Of a stretch of 47,257 nt of DNA, positions 1 through 9,186 are shown piece by piece. The notes below the pieces were generated by a model. The model ran no database searches. It was given only the letters and a program-made list of their open reading frames with translations, and had not been told where the DNA came from. Where the stretch lies: positions 1 through 47,257 of the forward strand of contig NZ_MUHA01000016.1 of the NCBI RefSeq assembly GCF_002217355.1, read 5' to 3'. How positions within the stretch are numbered: the first letter of the stretch is position 1; every line of letters starts with the position of its first letter. A program made the translations under genes and the position numbers. Origin of the DNA: Flavobacterium oncorhynchi. GTDB lineage: Bacteria > Bacteroidota > Bacteroidia > Flavobacteriales > Flavobacteriaceae.

Positions 1-32
1 AGACGGCTTATTTTTTTATTGAATTTTATAAA

Positions 33-1823
33 TTAAGAATTGCTAAATTGAAGATTACTAAGGTTTTTGTAAATTCCGTTTTCTAAATTTATCAATTCCT
101 GATGTGTACCTTCTTCAGTAATTATACCATTGTCTAATACCAAAATTTTATCTGCATTTCTGATTGTCGAAAGTCGGTGAGCGATGATGATACTTGTTCT
201 TCCTTCCATTAAAACCTCTAAAGCTTCTTGAACCAGTTTTTCGCTTTCACTGTCTAATGATGAAGTTGCTTCGTCTAAAATTAAAATACTTGGATTTTTA
301 AGCAATGCTCTTGCAATCGCAATACGCTGACGTTGTCCTCCTGATAATTTAACGCCTCGTTCTCCAACTAAAGTCTCAAACTTCTCTGGGAAACCATCCA
401 CAAAATTGAAAGCGTTTGCTTGTTTTGCTGCTGCTACGATTTCTTCCTCAGAAGCATTTGGTTTACCATAAGCAATGTTTTCTCTTATGGTTCCTCCAAA
501 TAATATTACGTCCTGAGGTACGATACTCATATTGCCGCGAAGGTTTTCTAAATCGTAATCATAAATGTTTTTTCCATCAACTGTAATTTCTCCCGAAGTA
601 ATATCGTAAAAACGAAGAAGCAAAGAGGAGATTGTTGATTTTCCTGCGCCGCTCGGACCTACTATTGCAATTTTTTGTCCAAAAGCAGCAGAGAAATTGA
701 CATCTTTAAGAACCTGAACTTCTTTGCGAGAAGGATAACTGAATGCTACATTTTTAAAAGTAACATTTCCTTTTATTTTTTCTAAAGTTGATGCATTTGG
801 TTTTGCATTAATCTCTTCTGGTTTTTCTTCTAATAACTCAAAAACACGTTCCGTTGCTCCAACTGCTTTTTGAATTTGTGCATACATTTCGGCAATTCCT
901 CCAAAAGAAGCACCAATAAAAGTAGTATAAAGCACAAAAGATATTAAATCTCCAACGCCTTCAACTTCTCCTTTAATCGTTAATGTAATACCGTACCAAA
1001 CTACGGCTACTACGCATCCAAAAAGGCATAATATAATAAACGAAGCGAAGTAACCTCTATATTGCCCGCCTTTGATGGCAATTTTTACTATTTCTTTGAT
1101 TTTATTTTTGTAACGCTGAATTTCATACCATTCGTTGGCAAAAGCTTTTACATTGCTTATTCCCTGTAATGTTTCTTCGACAATTACCTGACTTTCGGCA
1201 ACTTTATCCTGAGTTTTCTTTCCGTATTTGCGAATAAATCTTCCGAATACAACAGCTGCTACCGCCACAATTGGTACAATTGCAAGCATCATAAGGGTTA
1301 ATTTCGGGCTAATGCTTCCTAATATTATAAAACCTCCAATAATCAATATCAGCTGACGTAAAAATTCAGCAATTGTTGTGGTGAAAGTATCTTGCAATTG
1401 CGATATATCAGCACTTATTCGGCTGTTTAATTCGCCAACGCGTTTTTGCGAAAAGAATGACATCGGCAGCTTAACCAAATTTTCATATAAAGCAAAACGA
1501 ATATTAGATAATGAGTTTTCGGTAAAGTTTACGAAAAGTGAAATCCTGAAAAATGAGAATATCGCTTGTAGTGTTAATATAACCATTAATGCTATGGCGA
1601 TTTCATTGGCTCTATTTAAATCTTTATTAGTAACGCAATCTACTAGCATTCCCATTAATTTAGGAAAGGCGAGGGCAGTGGCGCTGGTTAGTAGTAGAAA
1701 AATTAAGCCTAGAAAAAATTTCCATTTATGGTTTTTACCGTATTTAAAAATTCTGAGTGCTTTTTGAAGAGAATTAGAGTCTAATTTAGCTTTAGGTAAA
1801 TCGTTTTCTTGAAATCTTGCCAT
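33..1823 (-). CDS. ABC exporter, fused permease and ATPase (MsbA/LmrA type)
   Basis: A half-transporter of about 596 residues that would work as a homodimer in the inner membrane, exporting lipid or drug-like substrates; the substrate cannot be told from the sequence. Membrane helices occupy roughly residues 35-320, and the nucleotide-binding domain fills the rest. Walker A is GPSGAGKS (about 389-396), the signature is LSGGQ (about 493-497), and Walker B ends LILDEA with D517/E518. I chose the ATG at 1823 because the longer frame begins with TTG four codons upstream; the ATG lies just downstream of a good promoter. It reads away from the tRNA and looks like resident chromosome rather than mobile DNA. 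The family call is certain and the role is not. Confidence 0.93.
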   Translation of the reverse strand: MARFQENDLPKAKLDSNSLQKALRIFKYGKNHKWKFFLGLIFLLLTSATALAFPKLMGMLVDCVTNKDLNRANEIAIALMVILTLQAIFSFFRISLFVNFTENSLSNIRFALYENLVKLPMSFFSQKRVGELNSRISADISQLQDTFTTTIAEFLRQLILIIGGFIILGSISPKLTLMMLAIVPIVAVAAVVFGRFIRKYGKKTQDKVAESQVIVEETLQGISNVKAFANEWYEIQRYKNKIKEIVKIAIKGGQYRGYFASFIILCLFGCVVAVVWYGITLTIKGEVEGVGDLISFVLYTTFIGASFGGIAEMYAQIQKAVGATERVFELLEEKPEEINAKPNASTLEKIKGNVTFKNVAFSYPSRKEVQVLKDVNFSAAFGQKIAIVGPSGAGKSTISSLLLRFYDITSGEITVDGKNIYDYDLENLRGNMSIVPQDVILFGGTIRENIAYGKPNASEEEIVAAAKQANAFNFVDGFPEKFETLVGERGVKLSGGQRQRIAIARALLKNPSILILDEATSSLDSESEKLVQEALEVLMEGRTSIIIAHRLSTIRNADKILVLDNGIITEEGTHQELINLENGIYKNLSNLQFSNS

Positions 1824-1846
1824 TTGTATATACAATTAAAGTAATG

Positions 1847-1877
1847 CAAATGTATGACTATAGCAAGCGAATACAAA
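1847..1877 (-). promoter_or_regulatory. Bacteroidota-type promoter of the ABC exporter
   Basis: On the reverse strand a TTTG (-33) is followed after 19 bases by TACATTTG, which fits the -7 consensus TAnnTTTG. It lies about 25 bases upstream of the ATG. Confidence 0.6.
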
Positions 1878-2021
1878 GTGTTATTATAAATTAGACATTC
1901 AGATTTTGTTTTTTAACTAAATAGTAAGAAAACGGTGCTTTTTATGTTTTGTTTAAAAAGCTGAAAAATAGAGTGGTAAATATAAAAGCAAAAAAATATT
2001 TCATTTTTTTTGAAAATATGC

Positions 2022-2051
2022 TTGCAAATACGAAATCTAGCTGTATATTTG
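2022..2051 (+). promoter_or_regulatory. Promoter of tRNA-Val
   Basis: TTG at 2022-2024, a 19-base spacer and TATATTTG at 2044-2051 match the Bacteroidota sigma-A consensus. Transcription would start near 2058, about 30 bases before the mature tRNA. Confidence 0.6.
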
Positions 2052-2089
2052 CACTCGCAATCACGAAATGATAGCAGCCTAGTAAAATA

Positions 2090-2164
2090 GGGCGATTAGC
2101 TCAGCTGGTTCAGAGCACCTCGTTTACACCGAGGGGGTCGGGGGTTCGAACCCCTCATCGCCCA
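2090..2164 (+). tRNA. tRNA-Val (anticodon UAC)
   Basis: A full cloverleaf can be drawn: acceptor GGGCGAT pairs with ATCGCCC, D-stem GCTC/GAGC, anticodon stem CCTCG/CGAGG with loop TTTACAC (anticodon TAC), and T-arm GGGGG-TTCGAAC-CCCTC with one G-U pair. The discriminator is A2164 and no CCA is encoded. The gene lies 270 bases before a tyrosine recombinase gene, so its 3' end is the likely attachment site of the element to the right. Confidence 0.95.
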
Positions 2165-2209
2165 CTACCTATTTCAGGAGTAATAGTATAAAATTCCACA
2201 ATCTTAAAG

Positions 2210-2245
2210 AATACCTGCAAATTTTGGATTTGCAGGTATTTTTAT
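2210..2245 (+). terminator. Rho-independent terminator after tRNA-Val
   Basis: A perfect 13-bp stem (AATACCTGCAAAT with ATTTGCAGGTATT, 2210-2222 and 2228-2240) has a 5-base loop and is followed by a T-rich run. Confidence 0.8.
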
Positions 2246-2434
2246 TTATACCTATTTTATCCAAAATTTTCAAAAACGCTCAAAATTACATGGCATTTTT
2301 ATGGCACTTTTAAATTTAGAAAAAATGCGCCACAAAATAAACATCAATCAATTGATAATCAACATGTAAAACACGTTAACGACTTGATTTTAAGACGCTA
2401 TAATTCGATATTTACTCATTTAAAATTTTGAATT

Positions 2435-3748
2435 ATGTTAGAAAGTGGTTTTGGATTAACCTTCTTTTTGAAGGTCCCACGAAAAAAAAGCAATCTTAGG
2501 TATATTTACATAAGAATTACCGTTGATGGAATCCCTAAGGAAACATCTACTAAGCGTAGATGGGATATTACCAGATGGGATCAAAAAGCTGAAAGAGCTA
2601 TTGGTACAAAAGAAGATGCTAGGACTATTAATTTTTTTCTTACCACAGTTGAAACTAAAGTTAACCAGTACAGAAATGATTTAGTTTATGCGGAACATTC
2701 TATTACATCTCAAAAAATAATTGACTTTATTATGGGACGACTAACCCCAAAAGTAAAAGTGCTTGAAGAATTCCTTAATCATAATAACGAATTACGCGCC
2801 CTTGTTGATAAAGGAGAATATGCCATTGGAACACATGAACGTTTTGAAATATCCAAAAAACATATAAAAGAATTTCTATTGTTCAAATTCAACTTGGAAG
2901 ACATGGAATTCCGAGACTTAAATTATGAATTTATAAAGGACTATGAGTTTTATCTTAAGACAGTAAAGAGTTGTAATAACAATACCACATTAAAGTACAT
3001 TACAAATTTCAGAAAAATTGTGAGGCGGGCACTTGATAAGGAGATTATTAAGGAAGACCCTTTCAAGAAATTTAAAGGAAAAAAAACAAAAACAAAGAAA
3101 AAACCACTTACAGCAATGGAATTACATAAGATTGAGAGTCATTCTTTTTCTACCCCAAGATTGAGCGTTATACGCGATGTATTTATTTTCCAATGTTACA
3201 CCGGTCTTGCTTACATTGATGCTTTCCAACTTACAAAAGAAGACATCAAGATTGGTATTGATGGTGAATACTGGATTATGTCCGAACGCCAAAAAACAGA
3301 ATCGGAAACAAATATTCCTTTATTGCCCAAGGCTCTTGAAATTATAGAAAAATACAAAGACCATCCGCTTTGTCTTAGTAGAAGAAGTGTCCTTCCAGTG
3401 AAGTCAAATCAAAAAATGAATGCTTACCTAAAAGAAATTGCTGATCTGTGTGGGATTACTGGTGTGTTAAATACCCATAAGGCAAGGCGGACTTTTGGTA
3501 GCACAGTTACACTTGCTAATGATGTACCTATTCATATTGTGAAAGAAATGCTCGGACACCGATCTGTACAACAGACTGAAGAATATGCAATAACCCAGCA
3601 GCAGACAGTTGGTCGGCAGATGATTGAATTAAGAAATAAACTTAATAAAAAAGTATCCTTCGAACCTGAGGATAGCCTATTAATTTTGGAAAGGCTTGAA
3701 AAAGAAATCCAAGATCTGAGGGAACAGCTTAATTCAAAAGTCAATTAA
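2435..3748 (+). CDS. Tyrosine recombinase (ICE/island integrase)
   Basis: A 437-residue site-specific recombinase that would integrate and excise the element. It has an N-terminal arm-binding region (1-90), a SAM-like core-binding domain (about 105-215) and a C-terminal catalytic domain. Visible catalytic residues are H348 and R351 (HKAR), H375 (LGHR) and the nucleophile Y384 (EEYA). The first conserved Arg, normally in a TGLR motif, is Ala259 here (TGLAY); replacement at this place is common among Bacteroidota conjugative-transposon integrases (IntDOT has Ser). The C-terminal end (about 405-437) is probably a coiled coil. The position just after tRNA-Val and the reading direction away from it suit an integrase at the left end of an element using that tRNA. 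No adjacent excisionase is seen; the HTH gene at 17989-18261 is a candidate. Confidence 0.92.
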   Translation: MLESGFGLTFFLKVPRKKSNLRYIYIRITVDGIPKETSTKRRWDITRWDQKAERAIGTKEDARTINFFLTTVETKVNQYRNDLVYAEHSITSQKIIDFIMGRLTPKVKVLEEFLNHNNELRALVDKGEYAIGTHERFEISKKHIKEFLLFKFNLEDMEFRDLNYEFIKDYEFYLKTVKSCNNNTTLKYITNFRKIVRRALDKEIIKEDPFKKFKGKKTKTKKKPLTAMELHKIESHSFSTPRLSVIRDVFIFQCYTGLAYIDAFQLTKEDIKIGIDGEYWIMSERQKTESETNIPLLPKALEIIEKYKDHPLCLSRRSVLPVKSNQKMNAYLKEIADLCGITGVLNTHKARRTFGSTVTLANDVPIHIVKEMLGHRSVQQTEEYAITQQQTVGRQMIELRNKLNKKVSFEPEDSLLILERLEKEIQDLREQLNSKVN

Positions 3749-3868
3749 TAACTATTATCAAACATTCTTAGACCAGCTATAAATCAATTGGTAGAAAAAC
3801 AGAAAGAATACTCTCGTGAAAGTTGATGGATCCTTTTTAATTGACTTAGCATCTATTATTTAAGATTG

Positions 3869-4010
3869 TCATAAATCGAACTCATAATATTTTCCCTCAG
3901 AAAGATAATGTATTTCAAATTGCCATTTCTCAAAAACATCCTGTCCATCTGCAACAAAAATGTAATATTTTATTATCGTGGGTAAAATAGAATTTATAGT
4001 AAGAACCTAT
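3869..4010 (-). pseudogene. C-terminal fragment of an unidentified protein
   Basis: About 45 codons are open on the reverse strand and end at TGA 3869-3871. The peptide is protein-like, with segments such as YYIFVADGQDVFEKWQFEIH and EGKYYEFDL. The frame closes upstream near 4010 without a start codon, so it looks like the 3' end of a gene whose 5' part is lost. I do not recognise the family. The rest of 3749-4119 holds nothing else I can support. Confidence 0.35.
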
Positions 4011-4119
4011 TAATATGTTTTTGATTCTTTGATAGGCAAATAGTCCTGTAAATTGAGATTGAATATAATTGTCAGGATTTTAGGCTGATTAATTATTCTT
4101 GTATGTAAATTGATTACTT

Positions 4120-4542
4120 TCATAAAGCAATGTTATTTTTCGCTCTCCATTTCTGGAACCCGCCAATTAGAAATAAATGCCCGATTATTATTGCCAATAA
4201 GGAATACATTGTTTCAGATATTGAGTTTGTTTCCTGTATTTTGTCGGTAATTAATTCTCCAGCTCAACGTAGCAAATACATTCCGGCAATTAAAAATACA
4301 ACCGGTTTTAGGAAGGGAAGTTTTCTAAATTTATTAGCTGCCGAAAGTCCGTATAGACCGAAAATGAAAAACACAATAGCGACAATAATTGTTATTAAAT
4401 AAGGCAAAGCACCATGTTTTTGAGCAAGTGTTGCCATTTCTTTTCCAATTCCCGTAATTTCAAACATCTGGTCAGCCCAAATTAATCCAAAAATGCGTCC
4501 GATTGCAATTAAAATATTGATATATCCCGCTAGTTTTAGCAT
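4120..4542 (-). pseudogene. Small membrane protein gene with an in-frame TGA
   Basis: The frame from ATG 4542 encodes 92 residues with about three membrane helices, then meets TGA at 4264-4266. Reading on in the same frame gives 47 more sensible codons, including a further hydrophobic helix (SLLAIIIGHLFLIGGFQK), and a natural stop at 4120-4122. The undamaged product would have about 140 residues and four helices. The family is not known to me. It is the last gene of the reverse-strand operon that starts at 6183. The stop could come from GGA or CGA by one base change. A 92-residue product may still be made. Confidence 0.6.
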
Positions 4543-4546
4543 AATT

Positions 4547-4927
4547 CTATTTTTTAGTTCCTAAACAGGCTAGTAAACCAATTGGCAGAAGTAGAATCCA
4601 TTGTGGTGCCAAAAGATTGTACATTATACTTGTAACAATAAAAGGGACGGAGAATATCATGTATAGATAGCCAATATACTTTACAAATTCGGTTTGTTTA
4701 TTCTCCTTTGTATCTAATCCGTTTTTAATCAACATGTATGAGGTTGCGACTAAAATAGTTGTTATCATATGCCAAACACCAATCCACTCTGCTTTTGCTT
4801 GCATTATAAGATTACTTCCCAATAGGGGATTCACTAAACTAATTTGCCCGCTAATGGCATGAAGCAATGCCGTAAACAAATTGATTATTCCTGCAAATAA
4901 CCAATAAACATTTCTTTTGTTAATCAT
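4547..4927 (-). CDS. Four-helix membrane protein, function unknown
   Basis: 126 residues with four predicted membrane segments (about 8-28, 45-66, 84-103, 107-124) and no recognised domain. Its ATG at 4927 overlaps the natural TGA of the upstream gene (4924-4926) as ATGA, a translational-coupling arrangement. That overlap survives although the upstream gene now stops early at 5056, so coupling is probably lost. The next gene starts 4 bases after its stop. It is the only one of four genes in this operon without an internal stop. Confidence 0.7.
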   Translation of the reverse strand: MINKRNVYWLFAGIINLFTALLHAISGQISLVNPLLGSNLIMQAKAEWIGVWHMITTILVATSYMLIKNGLDTKENKQTEFVKYIGYLYMIFSVPFIVTSIMYNLLAPQWILLLPIGLLACLGTKK

Positions 4928-5547
4928 ATTTTATTTATTTTTCCTATTAATGTTTTGTATTCATTTGGTATTGTTACTCCATCAAAATGGTTTGTCAATC
5001 CATAAAATATTGTGACTGTTAAAACAAATCCAAATATAAGAATTAATTCTGCTTGTTACTCTGGGGTTAAACTTAGAATATTGTTTTTCATTTTTTTGTT
5101 ATGGACTGAAGCAATATGCCCGAAAAAAGAAAGAATTGCAAGTCCGTAATACGGAACAAAAAACAAATAAAAAGGAAAGGTATTAAGCCCTGCCACTCCA
5201 AAATAAAAATTGGTATCGAGATGTAAAAAGAGGCGAGCGATGAAAACAGCACTCACGTGAATAATTAGAAAAAAAGCCAGGTAAAGCCCTGTCCAAATTT
5301 GTAGTTTCTCAAAATGGGATGTTGTGATTTTCCTGCTCATCTTAAAAAGATTAATTCCTGATACAATTTGAACAAGAACTGCCACTACTAAAATTGTCTC
5401 AACAAAAGGATTGCGATAAAATAGTCGTAAAGTATCCATTATTGTGATGTAGGTCTCTTCGCCAAAAATGCTGCAAAAACGATTCAATAGATGTAGTCCA
5501 ATAAAAACTGTAATTGTTAGTCCGGAAATATAATGAATTCGTATCAT
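4924..5547 (-). pseudogene. Membrane protein, cytochrome-b-like, with an in-frame TAA
   Basis: From ATG 5547 the frame encodes 163 residues with four hydrophobic helices and His residues inside or beside them (for example H5, H19 and the His of LIIHVSAVF), recalling small heme-b membrane anchors. A TAA at 5056-5058 interrupts it. The same frame then runs 43 codons (starting QAELILIFGFVLTVTIFYG) to TGA 4924-4926, which overlaps the next gene's ATG. The uninterrupted protein would have about 206 residues and a fifth helix. A single change of CAA, GAA or AAA explains the stop. Heme binding is inferred only. Confidence 0.62.
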
Positions 5548-5601
5548 CTCTTTGATTTCTACAAAGTTTAATCAACTTATTCAAAATCCATTTGATCTAA
5601 A

Positions 5602-6183
5602 TCAAATTCGATTTTTTGGGTTGCGAATCCGGCTCAAAGTTTCAAGCGTAACACCAATATAAGAAGCAATGTGTGTTAATTGTACTCGTTGAATAATATC
5701 GAGGCGCGTATTTAATAGACTTTTATATTTCTGCAAAGCACTCTCAAATTGTATAGAAACAACTCTTTCCTGCAATTTAAGCATTGTTTTGGTTACTGCA
5801 ATTCTTCCTAATTTCTCAAAACAGTGATGTTTATCGCTCAATGCCAATACCGTTTCTCTTGAAATTTGCAATAAAATTGTGGGTTCAAGCAATTCGATAT
5901 TGTATATAGTTTGGCTGTCTCGGAAAAAGCTATCAATAGCACTTACAAAATCACCCTCAAATGCAAACCAATCTGTAATGTCCTTACCGTTTTTTGTATA
6001 ATAGGCTCTTGCACTGCCGCTAATTACAAAATATAGTTTATCAGCAAATTGACCTTCTTTTACAAATTTAGTCTCTTTGTCAAGTCTCAAAACTTTTGAC
6101 CCTATTTTCAAATCATCTTTTCATTCATCTGTTAATGTAACGTAGTTAGTACTTATAGCTTCTATTACTTTCTCGATGTACAT
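5602..6183 (-). pseudogene. Crp/Fnr-family regulator with an early in-frame TGA
   Basis: The body encodes a cyclic-nucleotide-binding-like beta-roll (EGQFADKLYFVISGSARAYY and following) and a C-terminal helix-turn-helix (HIASYIGVTLETLSRIR). The natural start appears to be ATG 6183, giving 20 codons (MYIEKVIEAISTNYV and so on) before TGA 6121-6123; the same frame continues without loss into the domain. One base change (for example TGG to TGA) explains it. A TTG at 6111 could restart translation and give a protein of about 169 residues lacking the first helix. It heads a reverse-strand operon of three membrane proteins that it presumably regulated. Family certain; activity doubtful. Confidence 0.7.
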
Positions 6184-6753
6184 AAGATTCTCTCTGAAAT
6201 GGTTCACAATGTTTTGAGTTTTGTATGTGATGAGTTAGAAGCACAAATGCTTAATTAAAACACCGATGTCAAATATACATACAAGTGTCCAATTAAGCAC
6301 TTTTGATGCACAGTTGCAAAACTCTATTTGTTGTATTATCCTACTTATTATAACAATTTGAATTATAAGTATTTGAAGTTGTTCCGCAGCAAGACGAATT
6401 TTTACAGTTACGATCTTTGCTGTTTTGCTCCTATGACATCTAAAACAACCTTTTTTTGTCGTATACAATCCAATATGAGATGGAGCGACTGCTGAATGGT
6501 TCATGGTAGGCTTATTTTGGGGTAAAAAAATAATACGCTTTAATATGAAATCACAATACTAATTTTCTAAACAAAAAAACAACTAAAAGCATTAGTATTA
6601 AACACCTTATGCCCTCATATAAGAGCAGTCAAACTATAAAAAAAAATATAATCTTGAAGGTTTTAATAATTGAATTGGTTAAATGTCTATATGAAACTGA
6701 TACCAAAACTTATTTGACAGGTTGTGATTTTAAAATTTAAAAAAATATTAATA
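6184..6753 (-). other. 570-bp interval with no convincing gene
   Basis: It lies between the Crp/Fnr gene start and the TonB receptor stop. A reverse-strand frame at 6235-6504 (89 codons) has odd composition and resembles no family I know; a different frame contains a Cys-rich stretch (CKNSSCCGTTSNT). It may be a decayed gene, but neither frame can be called. Confidence 0.3.
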
Positions 6754-9186
6754 CTAAAAAATAAATTCCAAAGTCGTATAAAAAGATTTCTGGTCGGACG
6801 GAATAATTCCAGGGCCAGGATAACCGGTGGCTCTTCGGGTAAAATAGCTGTTGTTTGTAAAGTTGGTAATTCCAGCTTCCAGTTTAAATTTTTTCCATTT
6901 GTAAGAAGCCGAAATATCAGCTACATAATAAGAAGGAATTTGTCCAAAAATTCCATAAGTATTGTCATTTACATCAGTTTTACTGTTATTCGCTTCTGTA
7001 AATTGTGAAGAAACATAGGTAAATTGTAAACTTGTCATAAAGTTTTTATACCCAATACTTGTTCCCGATTTGACATTGTAAAGTGGTACAAATTCTACTT
7101 TGTTTCCTTTAATATTTAGAGCATCGGATTTTAGGTATTCAGAACCCGTGAGTGTAACATTCGAGAAGATATTCCAAATAAAGGCTTCTTCTTCAAAAAA
7201 AGTTTTGCTGATACTCCAATCCAACATCGTTTCAAAACCATATGTTATTGCCGTTCCTATATTGGATCTATAGCGTACAATTGCCGCGGAGCCATTTGGA
7301 TTCTTCGTTTCGTATTCGCCTATTTTATCATCGTAATACAAAGTATAAGCACTAGCGTCAAAAGTTACTTTATCGCTTATTTGTCCTCGAATTCCAACAT
7401 CGGAGGAAAAACCTTTTTCGTCTGTAATATTGGGGTCGATCACTTGACTTGGCGAAACGGTTCTGATGTCATTGAAGGTTATCGAACGATAATTTTGTGA
7501 CAGATTACCGTAAAACTCGATTCGGTTTTGAGGTTTGTAGCTCATTCCAATGCCCAATAAAACAATGTTTCTGTCTTTGATATTGTCTTCGAATATCGTT
7601 TGATCCAAAATCACATTTCCCGCTAAATCTAAATTTATTTTTCGATAGGAACCAACGGCCTGTGTTTTTATTTTTTCGAATCGAAAACCAGGTGTTATCG
7701 AAAAATGAGACGTTATTTTGAAAATGTTTTCTCCAAAAACGGCATAATTCAAATTCGGAAAAGTATAATCCGATTGATTGGCATAGAATGGAAATTCCTT
7801 GTTAGCTAGATTAAAATCAGCATTACTACCAGAGCTTCCAGGGCCTTGTATTCCTGTGTTTCTAGATTGGTAATATTTGGCTCCAATTAAGAGTGCACTC
7901 GTGTTATTGTTGATTTTATATTGTTTTAAATAGCGTGCTTCAGCCCCCCAATTGAGAAAATCACCTACAATTAGATCTCGCACAGTTTCTTCTATATCTG
8001 GATTTGAAACTCGATTCGAACGGAATCCTACCGCCTTACGACTCGCATCCAAACCAAATAATTGCAAGGAGAAATCTGCATTATTTTTAAATTTATGCTT
8101 GAAGCGCAACGTAAATAAATTCCAGTTTACGGCAAACCAGTTTCGGGATCTATTGCTTTGGGTTGGGTCGCCAAGAAACATTTTATCAGTTAAACCACCC
8201 GCTTGTTGTGCCAGATAATTGAAATAAGTGTAATCAAAATGCAAGGACGTTTTGGGAGTGAATTGGTAGTTTAAATTGGCGAAATAATTGTTGCTTTTAA
8301 ATTCAGAATTGGGTCTGAAACCATCTCCTTTCTTAAAATTATAAAAGGTGTAATAACTGAATTTTCCGTTGATTCCGCTTAATGAACTGAAATTGGTGTA
8401 TAAATTATAAGATCCAAGAGTGTTTCTAGTAACAAATTCTATTGTTTTTGTACTTGGAGTTTTGGTTTTAAAATTGACTAATCCGCCAAATTGCGTTCCG
8501 TATTGCAACGAGGCCGCACCACGTATCACTTGAATTTCCTCTAATGCTTCGGTTGGCGTGGCATAATAACTTTCGGGATAACCCAAAACATCGGCACTGA
8601 TATCATAACCATTTTGACGCGTATTGAAATTAGAAGTTCTATTGGGATTTAATCCACGACCTCCAATACTCAATTGCAAACCTCCATCTGAACTTTCGTT
8701 GAAGGTTAGTCCCACAACTTGTGCAAATATCTGACGGGCATTATTGGTGGCTTTGTTTGCTGTTAATTTGTTAATCGAGATAACCTCTGTTTTTTTTCCT
8801 GCATAAATAGCCGTTTCGTCTATGTCATTTAATTTATTTATGGCAAAAACTTTATCTCTTTGTTTATTGATTACCACTTCGGATAAATTGGTTATTCTGC
8901 TTAAAATGATTGTTGTCTTTGTTTCAGAAGCTGGGATTGTTTGCTCCAGTAAGGAATAATTTTCTTTATAAAACACCAATTCTGAATTACCAGTTGCACT
9001 TCTTTCAATTTCAAATTCGCCATTTTTGTTCGAGACCGTTTTTGTTTCGATGGTTTTATTGTAAACGGATACCAACGAAATAGTTTCGCCTGAATCGGTT
9101 TTGATAACCCCAGAAATTTTGTTTTGGGAGAAAGCATTTAGAAAAATTACTAAAAAAAATAGAGTACTAAAGTCCTTTAATTTCAT
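6754..9186 (-). CDS. TonB-dependent outer-membrane receptor (FecA-like)
   Basis: About 810 residues. Uptake of an iron chelate is the likely role. From MKLKDF there is a signal peptide (1-21), a carboxypeptidase-regulatory-like beta-sandwich (about 23-95, usual in Bacteroidota receptors), a plug domain (about 115-235, with EEIQVIRGAASLQYG) and a 22-strand-type barrel ending in Phe (TLEFIF). I chose ATG 9186 because the signal peptide starts there; a start at 9228 would add 14 non-secretory residues. It overlaps the HTTM gene by 20 bases and is last in the operon DUF4856-imelysin-HTTM-receptor. The iron role is inferred from the imelysin and TonB context and from operator-like repeats; the substrate is unknown. 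Confidence 0.9.
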   Translation of the reverse strand: MKLKDFSTLFFLVIFLNAFSQNKISGVIKTDSGETISLVSVYNKTIETKTVSNKNGEFEIERSATGNSELVFYKENYSLLEQTIPASETKTTIILSRITNLSEVVINKQRDKVFAINKLNDIDETAIYAGKKTEVISINKLTANKATNNARQIFAQVVGLTFNESSDGGLQLSIGGRGLNPNRTSNFNTRQNGYDISADVLGYPESYYATPTEALEEIQVIRGAASLQYGTQFGGLVNFKTKTPSTKTIEFVTRNTLGSYNLYTNFSSLSGINGKFSYYTFYNFKKGDGFRPNSEFKSNNYFANLNYQFTPKTSLHFDYTYFNYLAQQAGGLTDKMFLGDPTQSNRSRNWFAVNWNLFTLRFKHKFKNNADFSLQLFGLDASRKAVGFRSNRVSNPDIEETVRDLIVGDFLNWGAEARYLKQYKINNNTSALLIGAKYYQSRNTGIQGPGSSGSNADFNLANKEFPFYANQSDYTFPNLNYAVFGENIFKITSHFSITPGFRFEKIKTQAVGSYRKINLDLAGNVILDQTIFEDNIKDRNIVLLGIGMSYKPQNRIEFYGNLSQNYRSITFNDIRTVSPSQVIDPNITDEKGFSSDVGIRGQISDKVTFDASAYTLYYDDKIGEYETKNPNGSAAIVRYRSNIGTAITYGFETMLDWSISKTFFEEEAFIWNIFSNVTLTGSEYLKSDALNIKGNKVEFVPLYNVKSGTSIGYKNFMTSLQFTYVSSQFTEANNSKTDVNDNTYGIFGQIPSYYVADISASYKWKKFKLEAGITNFTNNSYFTRRATGYPGPGIIPSDQKSFYTTLEFIF

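Noticed and set aside
6235..6504. 89-codon reverse-strand ORF before the Crp/Fnr gene
   Set aside because: No family resemblance and odd composition; kept only as a note in the gap entry.
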